From Nocardia blacklockiae (GTDB lineage: Bacteria; Actinomycetota; Actinomycetes; Mycobacteriales; Mycobacteriaceae), in assembly GCF_015477355.1 (NCBI RefSeq), contig NZ_JADLRJ010000003.1, positions 662,928 to 726,927 on the forward strand: DNA of 64,000 bases, in the 5' to 3' direction. Position 1 is the stretch's first letter. Each line of letters opens with the position of its first letter. The notes beneath the pieces are model-generated. The model had not been told where the DNA came from. It saw nothing but the letters and a program-made list of their open reading frames with translations, and did no database searches. Shown here piece after piece: positions 54,044 through 62,604 of this stretch. A program made the translations under genes and the position numbers.

Positions 54044-54493
54044 ATGATCGTCATCATCGGACTCGTCATCCTCATCGCCGCCGTACTTGTCGGCGTCATC
54101 GGTGTGTTCGCCAACTCGGGCAATAACCACACCCTCACCGACCATTTCGGGGTGCTCGGCTACCACGTCACCGGATCCACCGGCGTGCTGTTCCTCTACG
54201 GCATCGTCGTCGGCGGCCTCGGTCTCGCCGGGCTGGGCCTGCTGCTCGCCGGCGCCCGGCGCACGGCCCGCCGCGGACGCAGCGCCCGCCGTGAACTGAA
54301 GGCCTCACGTCACACCCGCCGCGCTCACCCGTCACAGCCCCCGGGCGCGCGGCCGGACACCGCGATCCACACCGGCACCGGTGCCGTCGACGCCGCGGTC
54401 GAGACGCCCGGCGCCGAACCCGGTAGTTCGCGCCCACTCCGTCTGCGCGGTCTGGGGCAGATGTTCGCTCGCACCACAACCGGCGCCCGTTAG
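54044..54493 (+). CDS. Two-helix membrane protein with basic C-terminal tail
   Basis: This 149-aa protein has helices MIVIIGLVILIAAVLVGVIG and VLFLYGIVVGGLGLAGLGLL separated by an external loop (NNHTLTDHFGVLGYHVTGST), then an Arg-rich cytoplasmic tail. GAGGGATCGCC precedes the ATG. It is the only intact gene of a group whose leader is found truncated at 40,299 and 52,507. Function unknown. Confidence 0.65.
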   Translation: MIVIIGLVILIAAVLVGVIGVFANSGNNHTLTDHFGVLGYHVTGSTGVLFLYGIVVGGLGLAGLGLLLAGARRTARRGRSARRELKASRHTRRAHPSQPPGARPDTAIHTGTGAVDAAVETPGAEPGSSRPLRLRGLGQMFARTTTGAR

Positions 54494-54617
54494 ATCGCCG
54501 CAGGTGGTCGCCCGCGCCCGCCCGCGACCTCCACGGCAAATCCGGAGCTGGCGAGACAAGCTCGAGTAGCCGATGCCGACACAATCGACGCGGGAAACCG
54601 CAGCTAGGAATCGACTG

Positions 54618-54950
54618 ATGAAGCAGCCCAGAACCCGACGAGTCGTCGTGGCCGGCGGGTCACCGGCAAAGATGCAACTCGCGCTCGACGTGCTCATCTC
54701 GGCTGGGTTCGAAACCACGGGAGTCTTCTCTGAAAGCGAAGCCCACCAAGCGATCTCGCAGACCGGCGAACTCTTCGCCGGCGTTGCCGGTGGCTTTCTC
54801 GCCCAACCCGCGCAGCACCGGCTACGGACGGACGCCGCGTCCAGGGGCACGATACTGATCACGGCCGGCATCGGCCACCAGGACCCCACCGAATACTTCT
54901 CCACACAGATCGTCGCGGCACGACCGCGCGCAGTCTCCGGAGACAACTAG
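54618..54950 (+). CDS. Small receiver-like hypothetical protein
   Basis: The 110-aa protein has an alternating beta/alpha pattern: RRVVVAGGSPAKMQLALDVL, ISAGFETTGVF, LFAGVAGGFLAQ, GTILITAGIGHQDPTEYF. It resembles a response-regulator fold but lacks the phospho-acceptor Asp pattern. AGGA is 9 bases before the ATG at 54618; an ATG at 54573 in frame is an alternative. Confidence 0.55.
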   Translation: MKQPRTRRVVVAGGSPAKMQLALDVLISAGFETTGVFSESEAHQAISQTGELFAGVAGGFLAQPAQHRLRTDAASRGTILITAGIGHQDPTEYFSTQIVAARPRAVSGDN

Positions 54951-54954
54951 GCCA

Positions 54955-55060
54955 TGGTGCTCTACATCTGGCCGTCACCGTGCTCGAGGGCATCGGTGAC
55001 AGCACGGAAACCATTGGCGCAGAATAACAATGGGAATACGAAGGCGGCGTCGGTATCACC
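54955..55060 (+). pseudogene. DUF5994 3'-end fragment
   Basis: GACAGCACGGAAACC and TTGGCGCAGA match the last codons of the DUF5994 gene at 35,490 (DSTETVGAE), and the similarity continues past its stop codon into flanking DNA. Here an early TAA follows GAE. It is a duplicated end without the domain. Confidence 0.65.
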
Positions 55061-55187
55061 TACTGAGCCCACGCGGCCCGGCTCGCCGAGCAATCCAAGC
55101 GCGGCGATCCCAGCGACAGACCGCGACGAGGACACGACTCGCAGCACTTCTCCGATGGTCCGACCCCACCGCAAGGAAAGCAGAACA

Positions 55188-55334
55188 ATGACAACGAAAA
55201 CGCCCTACGAGCGTCGAGTGACGCGTGTCCGCGATGTCGTGCGGGAGTATTCGGAACTCGACGACAGCGCCGCGGCCGCACTCGCGGTGCAGGTACTGCG
55301 CGCACTCGATTCGATCCCCGAGAAAATACGTTGA
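55188..55334 (+). CDS. 48-aa conserved-type small protein
   Basis: MTTKTPYERRVTRVRDVVRE starts a helical polypeptide that ends AAALAVQVLRALDSIPEKIR. AAGGAAAG is 8 bases before the ATG. The pattern (ERRV-x-RV-x-DVV ... LD-x-IPEK-x-R) recalls the DUF6307 family of short actinobacterial proteins; this name is from memory and is tentative. Confidence 0.6.
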   Translation: MTTKTPYERRVTRVRDVVREYSELDDSAAAALAVQVLRALDSIPEKIR

Positions 55335-55398
55335 CAGCACGAGAACCCGCAGTACTCACCGCGACAGCAGGGCACCCGGCCGGCACTCGTGCCGGGGA

Positions 55399-55764
55399 AT
55401 GGCCGCGTCCCCGCAACGATCGCTGCGCCGCGAAACCGACCGGGACTTCGCGCGGGGCATGCACTACCCGGCCCGCTGGGATCCCTACTTCCGCGACTGC
55501 ATGACCCTCGCCGACATCTACCGCTACCCCGGCCAGCACTATGACCACCACCGAAAACAACCCCTGGCCCGCCAGTCCTTGGGCCCCGACGAGGCCACCG
55601 ACCTGGCCGGCATGTTCAAGGCGCCGTCGGGCCCGATCCGGCTGCGGGTGCTCTCCGCGATCGCTACCCGCGCGGGCGGGGAGGCGTGCGTGTGCGATGT
55701 GTCCGAGGACATCGATGTCACCCAGCCGACCATCTCCCACCACGGGACTGCTGCGGCTTCATGA
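55399..55764 (+). pseudogene. Chimeric remnant: DinB-like tail joined to an ArsR fragment
   Basis: The first part (about 55,399-55,565) contains WDPYFRDCMTLADIYRYPGQ and HYDHHRKQ, like the end of DinB-superfamily proteins. It runs directly into RQSLGPDEATDLAGMF and EACVCDVSEDIDVTQPTISH, a near copy of the arsR gene at 29,771 cut off in the recognition helix. Neither half can be functional. Confidence 0.7.
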
Positions 55765-55990
55765 AGCTGCTCTACCCGCACGAGAAAGCCACGACTGAGG
55801 AGAGTGAGGAGATCCTGCGCTTCGCGATCGAGGGGCGTAAGCGTGTCAGACCAGATCCTGCGTATCGACGGCACCATGACCACGGTGAATTTCGCTACCA
55901 GCCGCTGGCCGGCGAATGGACGGCCGTCACCACGCTGGAGGAACACGAGTACCCGGGGCATTATTGCCGTGGACGACCGAGTGCTGTGGG
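55748..55990 (+). pseudogene. Possible BrxL (BREX Lon-like) C-terminal fragment with frameshifts
   Basis: Across two frames the translation reads CGFMKLLYPHE, EEILRFAIEGRKRV, then shifted SDQILRIDGTM, then back to GEFRYQPLAGEWTAVTTLEE and HEYPGHY. This order resembles the end of BREX-system BrxL proteins. At least two frameshifts and the loss of everything upstream make it dead. The family call is by memory and moderate. Confidence 0.4.
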
Positions 55991-56130
55991 CGTGGATGAG
56001 GAAGCTGCGGGTCCGGCTACGCCGACGACGCGGCTGCTACGGCTACAGGGTGCGCGTCGGCATGGTGCGAAACGAGGTGTAGTGAAGGTGAGAAGGTCGT
56101 CTCTGCCTCTCCTGTGGGAATGAGGGCTGA

Positions 56131-56300
56131 GCTGCGGATTTGTGTCGCAGGTTCGTGCCTCCTTGCAGGGGGAGGGCTCGAACCTGCGACATGCGACCTG
56201 GGGTAATGCTCTGAAGACATTTCCATTATTGACATGTCAAATGCTGTGACCTGCGGAAATAATGTCGCAGGTTGGTGCCCCCGGCAGGGCACACAAAACA
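56131..56300. repeat. tRNA-like T-arm repeat cluster, copy D
   Basis: GTCGCAGGTT and AACCTGCGAC enclose GGGCTCG (56,147-56,189). A second module (GACCTGCGGAAATAATGTCG then CAGGTTGGTGCCCCCGGCAG) follows at 56,252. On the minus strand, GCAGG-TTCGAGC forms a tRNA T-arm core. The modules match those at 28,030, 32,286 and 34,871. Confidence 0.6.
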
Positions 56301-56395
56301 TGGGCAACCGTAAAACACCTGGTCATCGCGGGTTCCTACCAGGTTTAGTCGTCGGGCCGCTCGTGCGCCGTTGTGCGTCTGGTCCCATCTTTATG

Positions 56396-56488
56396 GGCTC
56401 CCCGGCGGGGCACTGTGAACATGGGAACGGGGATGACCTGCGGTTTCCCGTGGGGCAACCGGTGACTGAAGCCGATTACGAGCTCTGA
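56396..56488 (+). repeat. Dispersed island repeat, copy D3
   Basis: One frame reads PAGHCEHGNGDDLRFPVG and QPVTEADYEL, ending at a stop codon. VTEADY also ends the stretch at 35,322-35,342. These are further worn copies of the coding tail seen at 28,041 and 32,380. Confidence 0.45.
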
Positions 56489-56666
56489 ATTGAATGAATC
56501 GTTGCGGATGCGCCGCGCCGGAATGGCTCCTGCCTACCTGTTCGGAGTGCCGTGATCGAATCGGGCATGAAGCTGTGACGCGTGGTTGTCGTTGGTTCCT
56601 ATCGGGTAGGGCGGCCGGTGCCCGCCTCCTCGGCTGAGCGGGGACGGCGGGCTCGGCGGCTTGATC

Positions 56667-59321
56667 TTATTCCGTGGTTTCCGAGGTGTCGATCTCGTCA
56701 GTGGAGGTCTCTTCTGCGAGGTCTGGAATGGCATACTCTGTCGCCTTCTTCGCCAAGTGAAGTGGCCACGGAAGTAGCAGAGTGTCGCCGTAGGTGTCCG
56801 CGAGTCGTCGCTGTGCATGCGCGGCGGCGGCCCATACGGTCGGGTCGTCGTCAGGGTGTTGGCGCAGAACTGTCAACTCGACACATTGAGGGTTGAATGC
56901 AGAACGTCTAGTGTCGAGCAGCGATCGCCCTTCTGGGTCGAGGATGTCGTCGGCTCTTGTCCCCATAGGGCGGGCGAGAGTCTTAGCCGTGCCAGGTTTC
57001 GGCGCGATGCTGGCGAAGACGCGGCTCGAGCCTGGGTAGCGAAAGAGGCCCGACGGCAGGCCGACAACGTCGCCTATCTCTCCATACACTTCTGGGGTTT
57101 CGTCACCATGGCTGGTCCGGAGCATGACGTGGCGCAGCTGGGGCGCCAGGTGCTCGGCGGCGGTATCGCCGACTACGAGGTGGTCGATCAGTGTCTTGCT
57201 GATCTGTAGGTTCTGCCAGTCCAGGCGAAGGTTCTGGGACCAGGTCAGCAGCAATGTCGGTCGGTCGGTGTTCAGGGTAGCGATGACTTCGTCGAGGACG
57301 AATCGTTGCACCTGTTTCTCGTCGACTTCGGGTATGCGGAAGGCGCTGCCTGTTGCGAGTCTGCGGAGCAGGTCCGGGTAGAGTTCCCATGGGCCGCCGA
57401 GGGTGCGGCCCCATACAGCAGGGTTGTCCGAGCTGGTCCAGATCGCGACCGGGAGTTGCTGGCGTCGTCCCCAGGTGTGATCGGTGGCGTTGCGGCGGAG
57501 CATGTAGATCGCAACGGTGTCCATGGGGTGCGGCAAGGCCATCTTGTTTACCGCGGAGCGGACGGGGCGGAGGCTTCCTACGAGTTGCCGGCGAAGATCT
57601 CGCCATGAGAGCTTGGCCTTCGCGTCGAGAGCTTTGTGGTATTTCTCCAACGCTTTTTCGTCGTTCGGCGGGACTTTCTCTGGGGTCATGAACTGGGTCA
57701 GCCGACCTGAGCGTGCGAATCCGACCCGTAGGGCGGCTTTGGGATCACTGCCTGGCTGCTTGAAGCCGTCGCGGTTCCGGAGCTCGATGAAGGCCAGCGC
57801 GCTGGGAGTGCTGCCGAGCTGGTCAGACACTGCTTGTTCTCGCGGTTGCGCGGCTCTTCGATTGCGAGTTGCGGTGTCACGAATCGATGTGTCGACCTCC
57901 AAAGGTGCAGCTAGGGAGCCGATTTCCCGGGTACGAATCTCGACGGTGAGTTCCTCGGTGGCCCAGTTCATTTGCGGCGTTTCGTGGTCCGATATTGATT
58001 CCAGTCCGAGGTCGTCGGCTATAGCTTTTAGTGCAGCCTCTCGTATGGATGCAGTATCCCAGTGGATCTCGACTGTCAGTGGCTGTCCGTTCGTTGCTTT
58101 CGCGATCCGTTGGCGTACTTCCGCTGGGTCGGGATCGGAGATGGCGGGCAGCGTGATCGGCACGGGCTGGAGCGCGGGGACCGGTGTGATGATGTCGCCT
58201 AGCACGTCGGCAATCCAGTCTCGGATCCGGTCGCGGTCTCGTGCGGTAGCGCCCGGTCCGATGTGGTGGTCGTAGCCGGCGCGTGTGCTGTAGACGAGGG
58301 CTGCGGCCAGGTCGTCATCGTTAGCATTGAGGTAGGTCAATGGATCGGCGCCGAGCTTGTATGGGTCGATCGGGATGTTGTCGAAGGTGATGTTGTCGAA
58401 GAGGTGGTGAAGTTCTCGATGCCATCCGAAGCCGTCACCACCGGGACTCTTCCGCCAACGTGTCGGGGCGATGCGGAAACTGCGTGATTGCGGAAGCCCC
58501 TCTATCCAGGGAACTTTCGACAGGATGTAGGCATTCACGCTGTCGCCGTTGGTCTTCGGGGTGCGGGGGCACCATCGGCGGATGCCGACGCTGATGTGCA
58601 CTCTCGGATCGGGTTGAAAAGGGACGTACTGCAGGCTAAGCCGGATCCGGTGGGAGTACGGCCACCGTTGGTTGCGCCTGTCGACGTCTTCTTGTGGGGG
58701 CCAGCTGATCAACTCGACGCTTCCCGCATCGCTGGTGGGACAGCGGCGGAAGCCCACCGGAAACCCGTCTGGCCGGTCGCTGCGCAGGAGCAGTTGTGCG
58801 GCGAGGGATTCCGGAATGAGGTGGCGAAGCACTTTTGGTGTTGCGGCGATATGTTCGGTCGCAGCAGGTGTGTCCGCCGCGATCTGGTGGTGTTCGAGGT
58901 GATCGATCACACCAAGGTGCGCCGTTTGCCATTTGATGTCGTGTTTCGGCAGGCTTTCCCATAGTTGACTCGCCTCGTCGGCATGTTTCGGCGAGACGAC
59001 GGTCTGCATCCAGGCGCGCATGATCAGTTCGAGGCTTCGCTCGCAGGTGGGTGCGGTGCTGTATATCCAGTCCCCGGCATAGTCGAGGCGCCCGACACCC
59101 CGCCCGATCGCGGCGATGTCGGGTACGAGAGCGAGCATGGCGCGGTTGAGCGAAGCGATGGGAACTGATTTCCGGCGCGAGTCGCTGGACTGCATGAGAT
59201 CAGTGATGGGTTCGATCCAGCTGCGTGGGAAGCGAATCGAATGGAAGTTGCTAGTCAGCTCGCGGAATGACCGCGGACGGATCACGAACGCGGTGTGTTG
59301 CAGCTCAGTGTATTTCGGCAT
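56667..59321 (-). CDS. pPIWI-RE protein (Argonaute-related, RNase H-fold)
   Basis: The 884-aa protein matches the pPIWI-RE family: an N-terminal module (DUF3962-like, roughly residues 1-400), a MID-like region and a C-terminal RNase H-fold PIWI domain. The family end is visible as CVELTVLRQHPDDD (Glu815) and LLLPWPLHLAKKATEYAI. The family is named for a conserved Arg and Glu in the PIWI core; most members lack the Asp tetrad of slicing Argonautes. It is thought to bind a guide-target duplex in plasmid or phage defence. The ATG at 59321 has CAGGAG 7 bases upstream and overlaps the helicase end by 17 bases. Confidence 0.88.
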   Translation of the reverse strand: MPKYTELQHTAFVIRPRSFRELTSNFHSIRFPRSWIEPITDLMQSSDSRRKSVPIASLNRAMLALVPDIAAIGRGVGRLDYAGDWIYSTAPTCERSLELIMRAWMQTVVSPKHADEASQLWESLPKHDIKWQTAHLGVIDHLEHHQIAADTPAATEHIAATPKVLRHLIPESLAAQLLLRSDRPDGFPVGFRRCPTSDAGSVELISWPPQEDVDRRNQRWPYSHRIRLSLQYVPFQPDPRVHISVGIRRWCPRTPKTNGDSVNAYILSKVPWIEGLPQSRSFRIAPTRWRKSPGGDGFGWHRELHHLFDNITFDNIPIDPYKLGADPLTYLNANDDDLAAALVYSTRAGYDHHIGPGATARDRDRIRDWIADVLGDIITPVPALQPVPITLPAISDPDPAEVRQRIAKATNGQPLTVEIHWDTASIREAALKAIADDLGLESISDHETPQMNWATEELTVEIRTREIGSLAAPLEVDTSIRDTATRNRRAAQPREQAVSDQLGSTPSALAFIELRNRDGFKQPGSDPKAALRVGFARSGRLTQFMTPEKVPPNDEKALEKYHKALDAKAKLSWRDLRRQLVGSLRPVRSAVNKMALPHPMDTVAIYMLRRNATDHTWGRRQQLPVAIWTSSDNPAVWGRTLGGPWELYPDLLRRLATGSAFRIPEVDEKQVQRFVLDEVIATLNTDRPTLLLTWSQNLRLDWQNLQISKTLIDHLVVGDTAAEHLAPQLRHVMLRTSHGDETPEVYGEIGDVVGLPSGLFRYPGSSRVFASIAPKPGTAKTLARPMGTRADDILDPEGRSLLDTRRSAFNPQCVELTVLRQHPDDDPTVWAAAAHAQRRLADTYGDTLLLPWPLHLAKKATEYAIPDLAEETSTDEIDTSETTE

Positions 59322-62300
59322 TGGTGACTCCTGGTATGCGTGCGAGAGCACGATGGAATGGTCCGTACAAGGACTCGGCGAGTTCGCGGTCGGCCGGAGT
59401 GCATGCGGCATCGGTGCCGAGGTACTGGTCGAGTGCACGGTGCATGCCCACAAGCAGGCTGGCGCGCGGGTCTTGTGGATCGGGGGCGAATTTGGCGTCG
59501 CAGAAGTGGACCCGGGCTGCGCAACCGCCGCGGACGAGTCGTCCGATTACCTGCCAGATCGTAACGAGCTGGGTCCACGCCAACGCTGGCCGGTCGGTCG
59601 CGAGATCGAGTGAGCCGTAGACGAGTGGCATCGTCAATTTGCTTTGCCAGAGCCGGTATCCGACGGCGCGCAGTTCTCGTGCCAGCCCGTGCAGGTCGGA
59701 CGTGCTGTAGGGGTGGCGGGCGGATTTCAGCTCTGCAATTTGTTCGATTGCCCAGCGATTCATCGACTGCACGGGGTATGTGATGTCGTCGGGTCGCGGA
59801 TGCGGCCGGACAAGGAAGTAGGCGGAGCCGATTGCAGCCTTCCCGGCCGGGTTCAAGATGTTGTGACCACGTTCGATGGCCAGCAGCGGGGCGACGAGAA
59901 AAGTAGCCTCGGTGTCGGCGAGGCGCGAGACGTCTCCACGCCGCAGGGTAGGTGTCCAGTAGCCCGTGAACTCGGTCTGGTCTGCCACCAGGTGAAGCAC
60001 TCGCCCACGCCAATCGCTGCGGATGTCGGTCAGGTCCTGGGCGACTTGTTCGGCCTCCCGGTAGCTTCCGACGAGAAGCAGGATACGTCGACGTTCCGGT
60101 GGCAACGTGGCGAGCTCCTTCTCGAGCCGGCTCGGATCGCCCGGCCGTTGCTGGCTGGCCAACTCGCGAAGGATGCGCTGCAAGGCAAGACGTCGTTGCA
60201 GTCCGCGCAGGCCCGATACCGAGATCGCATTGCCATGTTCGTCTCTGACGAAGTCGAGGAAAAATTTGCTCTCGTCCACCGCGCAGAGTTCCTCCGGTGG
60301 GGCTTGCAGTATGGCGCCAACCGGGTGCTGGATGTCGTATCGCGGCGACGTACCGGCCCAGCTCGTTCCCGACATCAGCAACACCGCTGGGCCGGTGGAA
60401 CTGTCAGCGGAGAATAGTCGGTGCAGGTTGAGCAGGATCCATCGGCCCACGCCAGCGCATCGGAAGAAGCGCAATGTGCCCATACGATCCTGATGTTCGG
60501 AATCGCGCTGGTACTGGTAGCCCAGAATTGCGCCCATGGGCGGCGCAGGCACGACCGGCGTGTAGTCCTCGGGCGGCCGTTGGAATGTCAGACCTCCGAC
60601 AGCATCGAAGTTCAGTGACGTGTCGACCGCTCGCCAACCGCGCAAGAGGGAATTCAGCGTGTTGGACAGCACCGCCAACAGCATGGTGAACTCGAGCCGC
60701 AAAGCCATTTCGCTAACCTCCGCCTCCGCTACCGGCCGGGGGAGTGTCGCATTGCGCAACCATTGAGTAGCGAGGCGAGTGCATTCCTCCTCGTCGGCGA
60801 GATTCACGAGGGCTCTGGCGAGTTCGACGAGCTCGACCGACAGTGTGGATTGCGCACGCCCACGCTGCCCCAACGGGTCCGGGAGGAATTGGTCAAGGGC
60901 GGTGCGCACCGTCGTATACGCCTCGTTGTTCGCGTCCGGGACGTCGTCGGCGCCTGTCCATGTGCGAACCAGTTTGTCCGCCAGCGTCCATTCGGTGAAG
61001 CAGTCTCTGCCGATCCATTTCAACATCGTGCTGGAGCCGCGGGGTAGCGGGTCGCGGCGGAGCAACGCGTAGAGCCGGTTCGCAATTGTGCGAGCAGTGT
61101 TGACCGTCGTCACCCACTCCCGTACCTTTCGGTCCCCGAACTGCGCCCGACCGTGGACACGAAGCTCGCGTTCAGTGTGGTCCATCACCCTTTCGAGCCA
61201 CGCGTCGTCGTGCCCGATCAGGGTTTGGTCCGGACTGAACATCTCGTCGAGGTGTGCCTGCACCCGGTCGGCTTCGTCGATGATCACGAGATCGCTACGC
61301 CGCCAAACCAATTCGAGGTATCGCAGCTGTTCACGGTTGAGTTCCTGCGGAACTCGGCTGAATACCAGACTCGCGGGAGTGGCGACCCATACCAAGGCGT
61401 CGACGGCTGCGCGGCTGGTGCTGTGCCGTTGACACTTTCCCCAGATCGGGCAGCCGAAACGTTTGGCGGCATCGCCTTCGCCGGGCTCGGTGAGTTTGTC
61501 GCGGCATGGCGCGTCCTGAAATTCCCACGGCGTGGTAGTCGGACGCAGCGCGTCAAGGCCGCAGGCGGTGGACAGCAGATCCGCAGCGTGCGGGAACCCG
61601 GTCAGCGCCATCCCGTCCGCAGCGGTGGCGGCATGTACCTGGTGCATCCTGTTGATGTGTCGATGTTGTGCCGAAGCGCCGACAATCGGTGCCGCCGATA
61701 CCCGCACCGAGTCAAGCCAGGCCGATGTCCGCAGACAGGACAACACGTCACCTTCGACCAGTGTCACACGCAGCTTGCGTTCGGCAGCGCACACGGCCAG
61801 AAGCTTCATCAGTGTGCTCTTGCCCGCACCGACCATGCCGATCAGATGCAGGATCCCTCCGATAGTCAGATGCTGGGAGTCAGCGAATTCGTCGTGCTCA
61901 CGCACTCGCAGCCGAAGACGAGCGAACAGTCGAGCCCAGTTCCCTCGATCAGCGAGCTTGGCGTCCTCTTCCCGTCGGTCGAGCATCGCGGCAGTTGCGG
62001 CGAGTTCCTCCCACGTGAAGGTCAGGGGCTTCCGATCTGTTCGCGCGGCCAGTTGATGGCCGGAAGGCTTCGGCAGCAACGCGAGCGACTCGGGAATCTC
62101 CACCGAGACAGGGCGTGCTCGCGAGAATGTCACGTACTGGCCGGCGGGTGCGGTCCGCATCGTTTGCCGACTCAGTCCCGGCGGAGAATCCAGGGCTTTG
62201 TCGTAGTCGGAGAAGCGGCGGTCGGCGATGCTAACCGACCGCACGCTCGCATGGCCGTCGCTGTCGATCCGATAGCCACGGAGATCTTCCGCAACCGACC

Positions 62301-62604
62301 GGTACGACCGGATTCCGGTTTCCCAATCCCGGCGAGTGCGCAGCGGCCCCAACAGGTGCCGGGCCACCGCGATACGGCTCGCCGTCACCTCATCGGTCCG
62401 TGTCCCGAGCGCTTCGAGCAAAGGATAACCGGTTAGGAGTTCATGCGCGGCAGTAACCGGCTCGTTCGGGCACACCCGCTGAACCAGGGTGATGCCCAAT
62501 TCCACATCGAGAAAGGCCCCGAGTTCCATCCCCTGCTCGTCTTTGTCCCAAAGCCCCTGGAATTGCCGCATCAGGGTCGCTCGCCATGCAGTCCGGTCAC
62601 GCAT
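59305..62604 (-). CDS. pPIWI-RE-associated DinG-like helicase
   Basis: The 1099-aa protein is a superfamily 2 helicase: Walker A GMVGAGKSTLMKLLA near residues 256-270, DEAD motif VIIDEADRVQAHLDE near 440, LLMSGTSW near 740 and motif VI-like IGRLVRGG near 1018. Between Walker A and DEAD a cysteine group (CGLD, PCRD, CPIWGKC) could hold an iron-sulphur cluster as in DinG/XPD. In the three-gene pPIWI-RE island this protein is expected to open DNA for the PIWI protein. It overlaps the endonuclease gene by 8 bases. Confidence 0.86.
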   Translation of the reverse strand: MRDRTAWRATLMRQFQGLWDKDEQGMELGAFLDVELGITLVQRVCPNEPVTAAHELLTGYPLLEALGTRTDEVTASRIAVARHLLGPLRTRRDWETGIRSYRSVAEDLRGYRIDSDGHASVRSVSIADRRFSDYDKALDSPPGLSRQTMRTAPAGQYVTFSRARPVSVEIPESLALLPKPSGHQLAARTDRKPLTFTWEELAATAAMLDRREEDAKLADRGNWARLFARLRLRVREHDEFADSQHLTIGGILHLIGMVGAGKSTLMKLLAVCAAERKLRVTLVEGDVLSCLRTSAWLDSVRVSAAPIVGASAQHRHINRMHQVHAATAADGMALTGFPHAADLLSTACGLDALRPTTTPWEFQDAPCRDKLTEPGEGDAAKRFGCPIWGKCQRHSTSRAAVDALVWVATPASLVFSRVPQELNREQLRYLELVWRRSDLVIIDEADRVQAHLDEMFSPDQTLIGHDDAWLERVMDHTERELRVHGRAQFGDRKVREWVTTVNTARTIANRLYALLRRDPLPRGSSTMLKWIGRDCFTEWTLADKLVRTWTGADDVPDANNEAYTTVRTALDQFLPDPLGQRGRAQSTLSVELVELARALVNLADEEECTRLATQWLRNATLPRPVAEAEVSEMALRLEFTMLLAVLSNTLNSLLRGWRAVDTSLNFDAVGGLTFQRPPEDYTPVVPAPPMGAILGYQYQRDSEHQDRMGTLRFFRCAGVGRWILLNLHRLFSADSSTGPAVLLMSGTSWAGTSPRYDIQHPVGAILQAPPEELCAVDESKFFLDFVRDEHGNAISVSGLRGLQRRLALQRILRELASQQRPGDPSRLEKELATLPPERRRILLLVGSYREAEQVAQDLTDIRSDWRGRVLHLVADQTEFTGYWTPTLRRGDVSRLADTEATFLVAPLLAIERGHNILNPAGKAAIGSAYFLVRPHPRPDDITYPVQSMNRWAIEQIAELKSARHPYSTSDLHGLARELRAVGYRLWQSKLTMPLVYGSLDLATDRPALAWTQLVTIWQVIGRLVRGGCAARVHFCDAKFAPDPQDPRASLLVGMHRALDQYLGTDAACTPADRELAESLYGPFHRALARIPGVTNAEIH

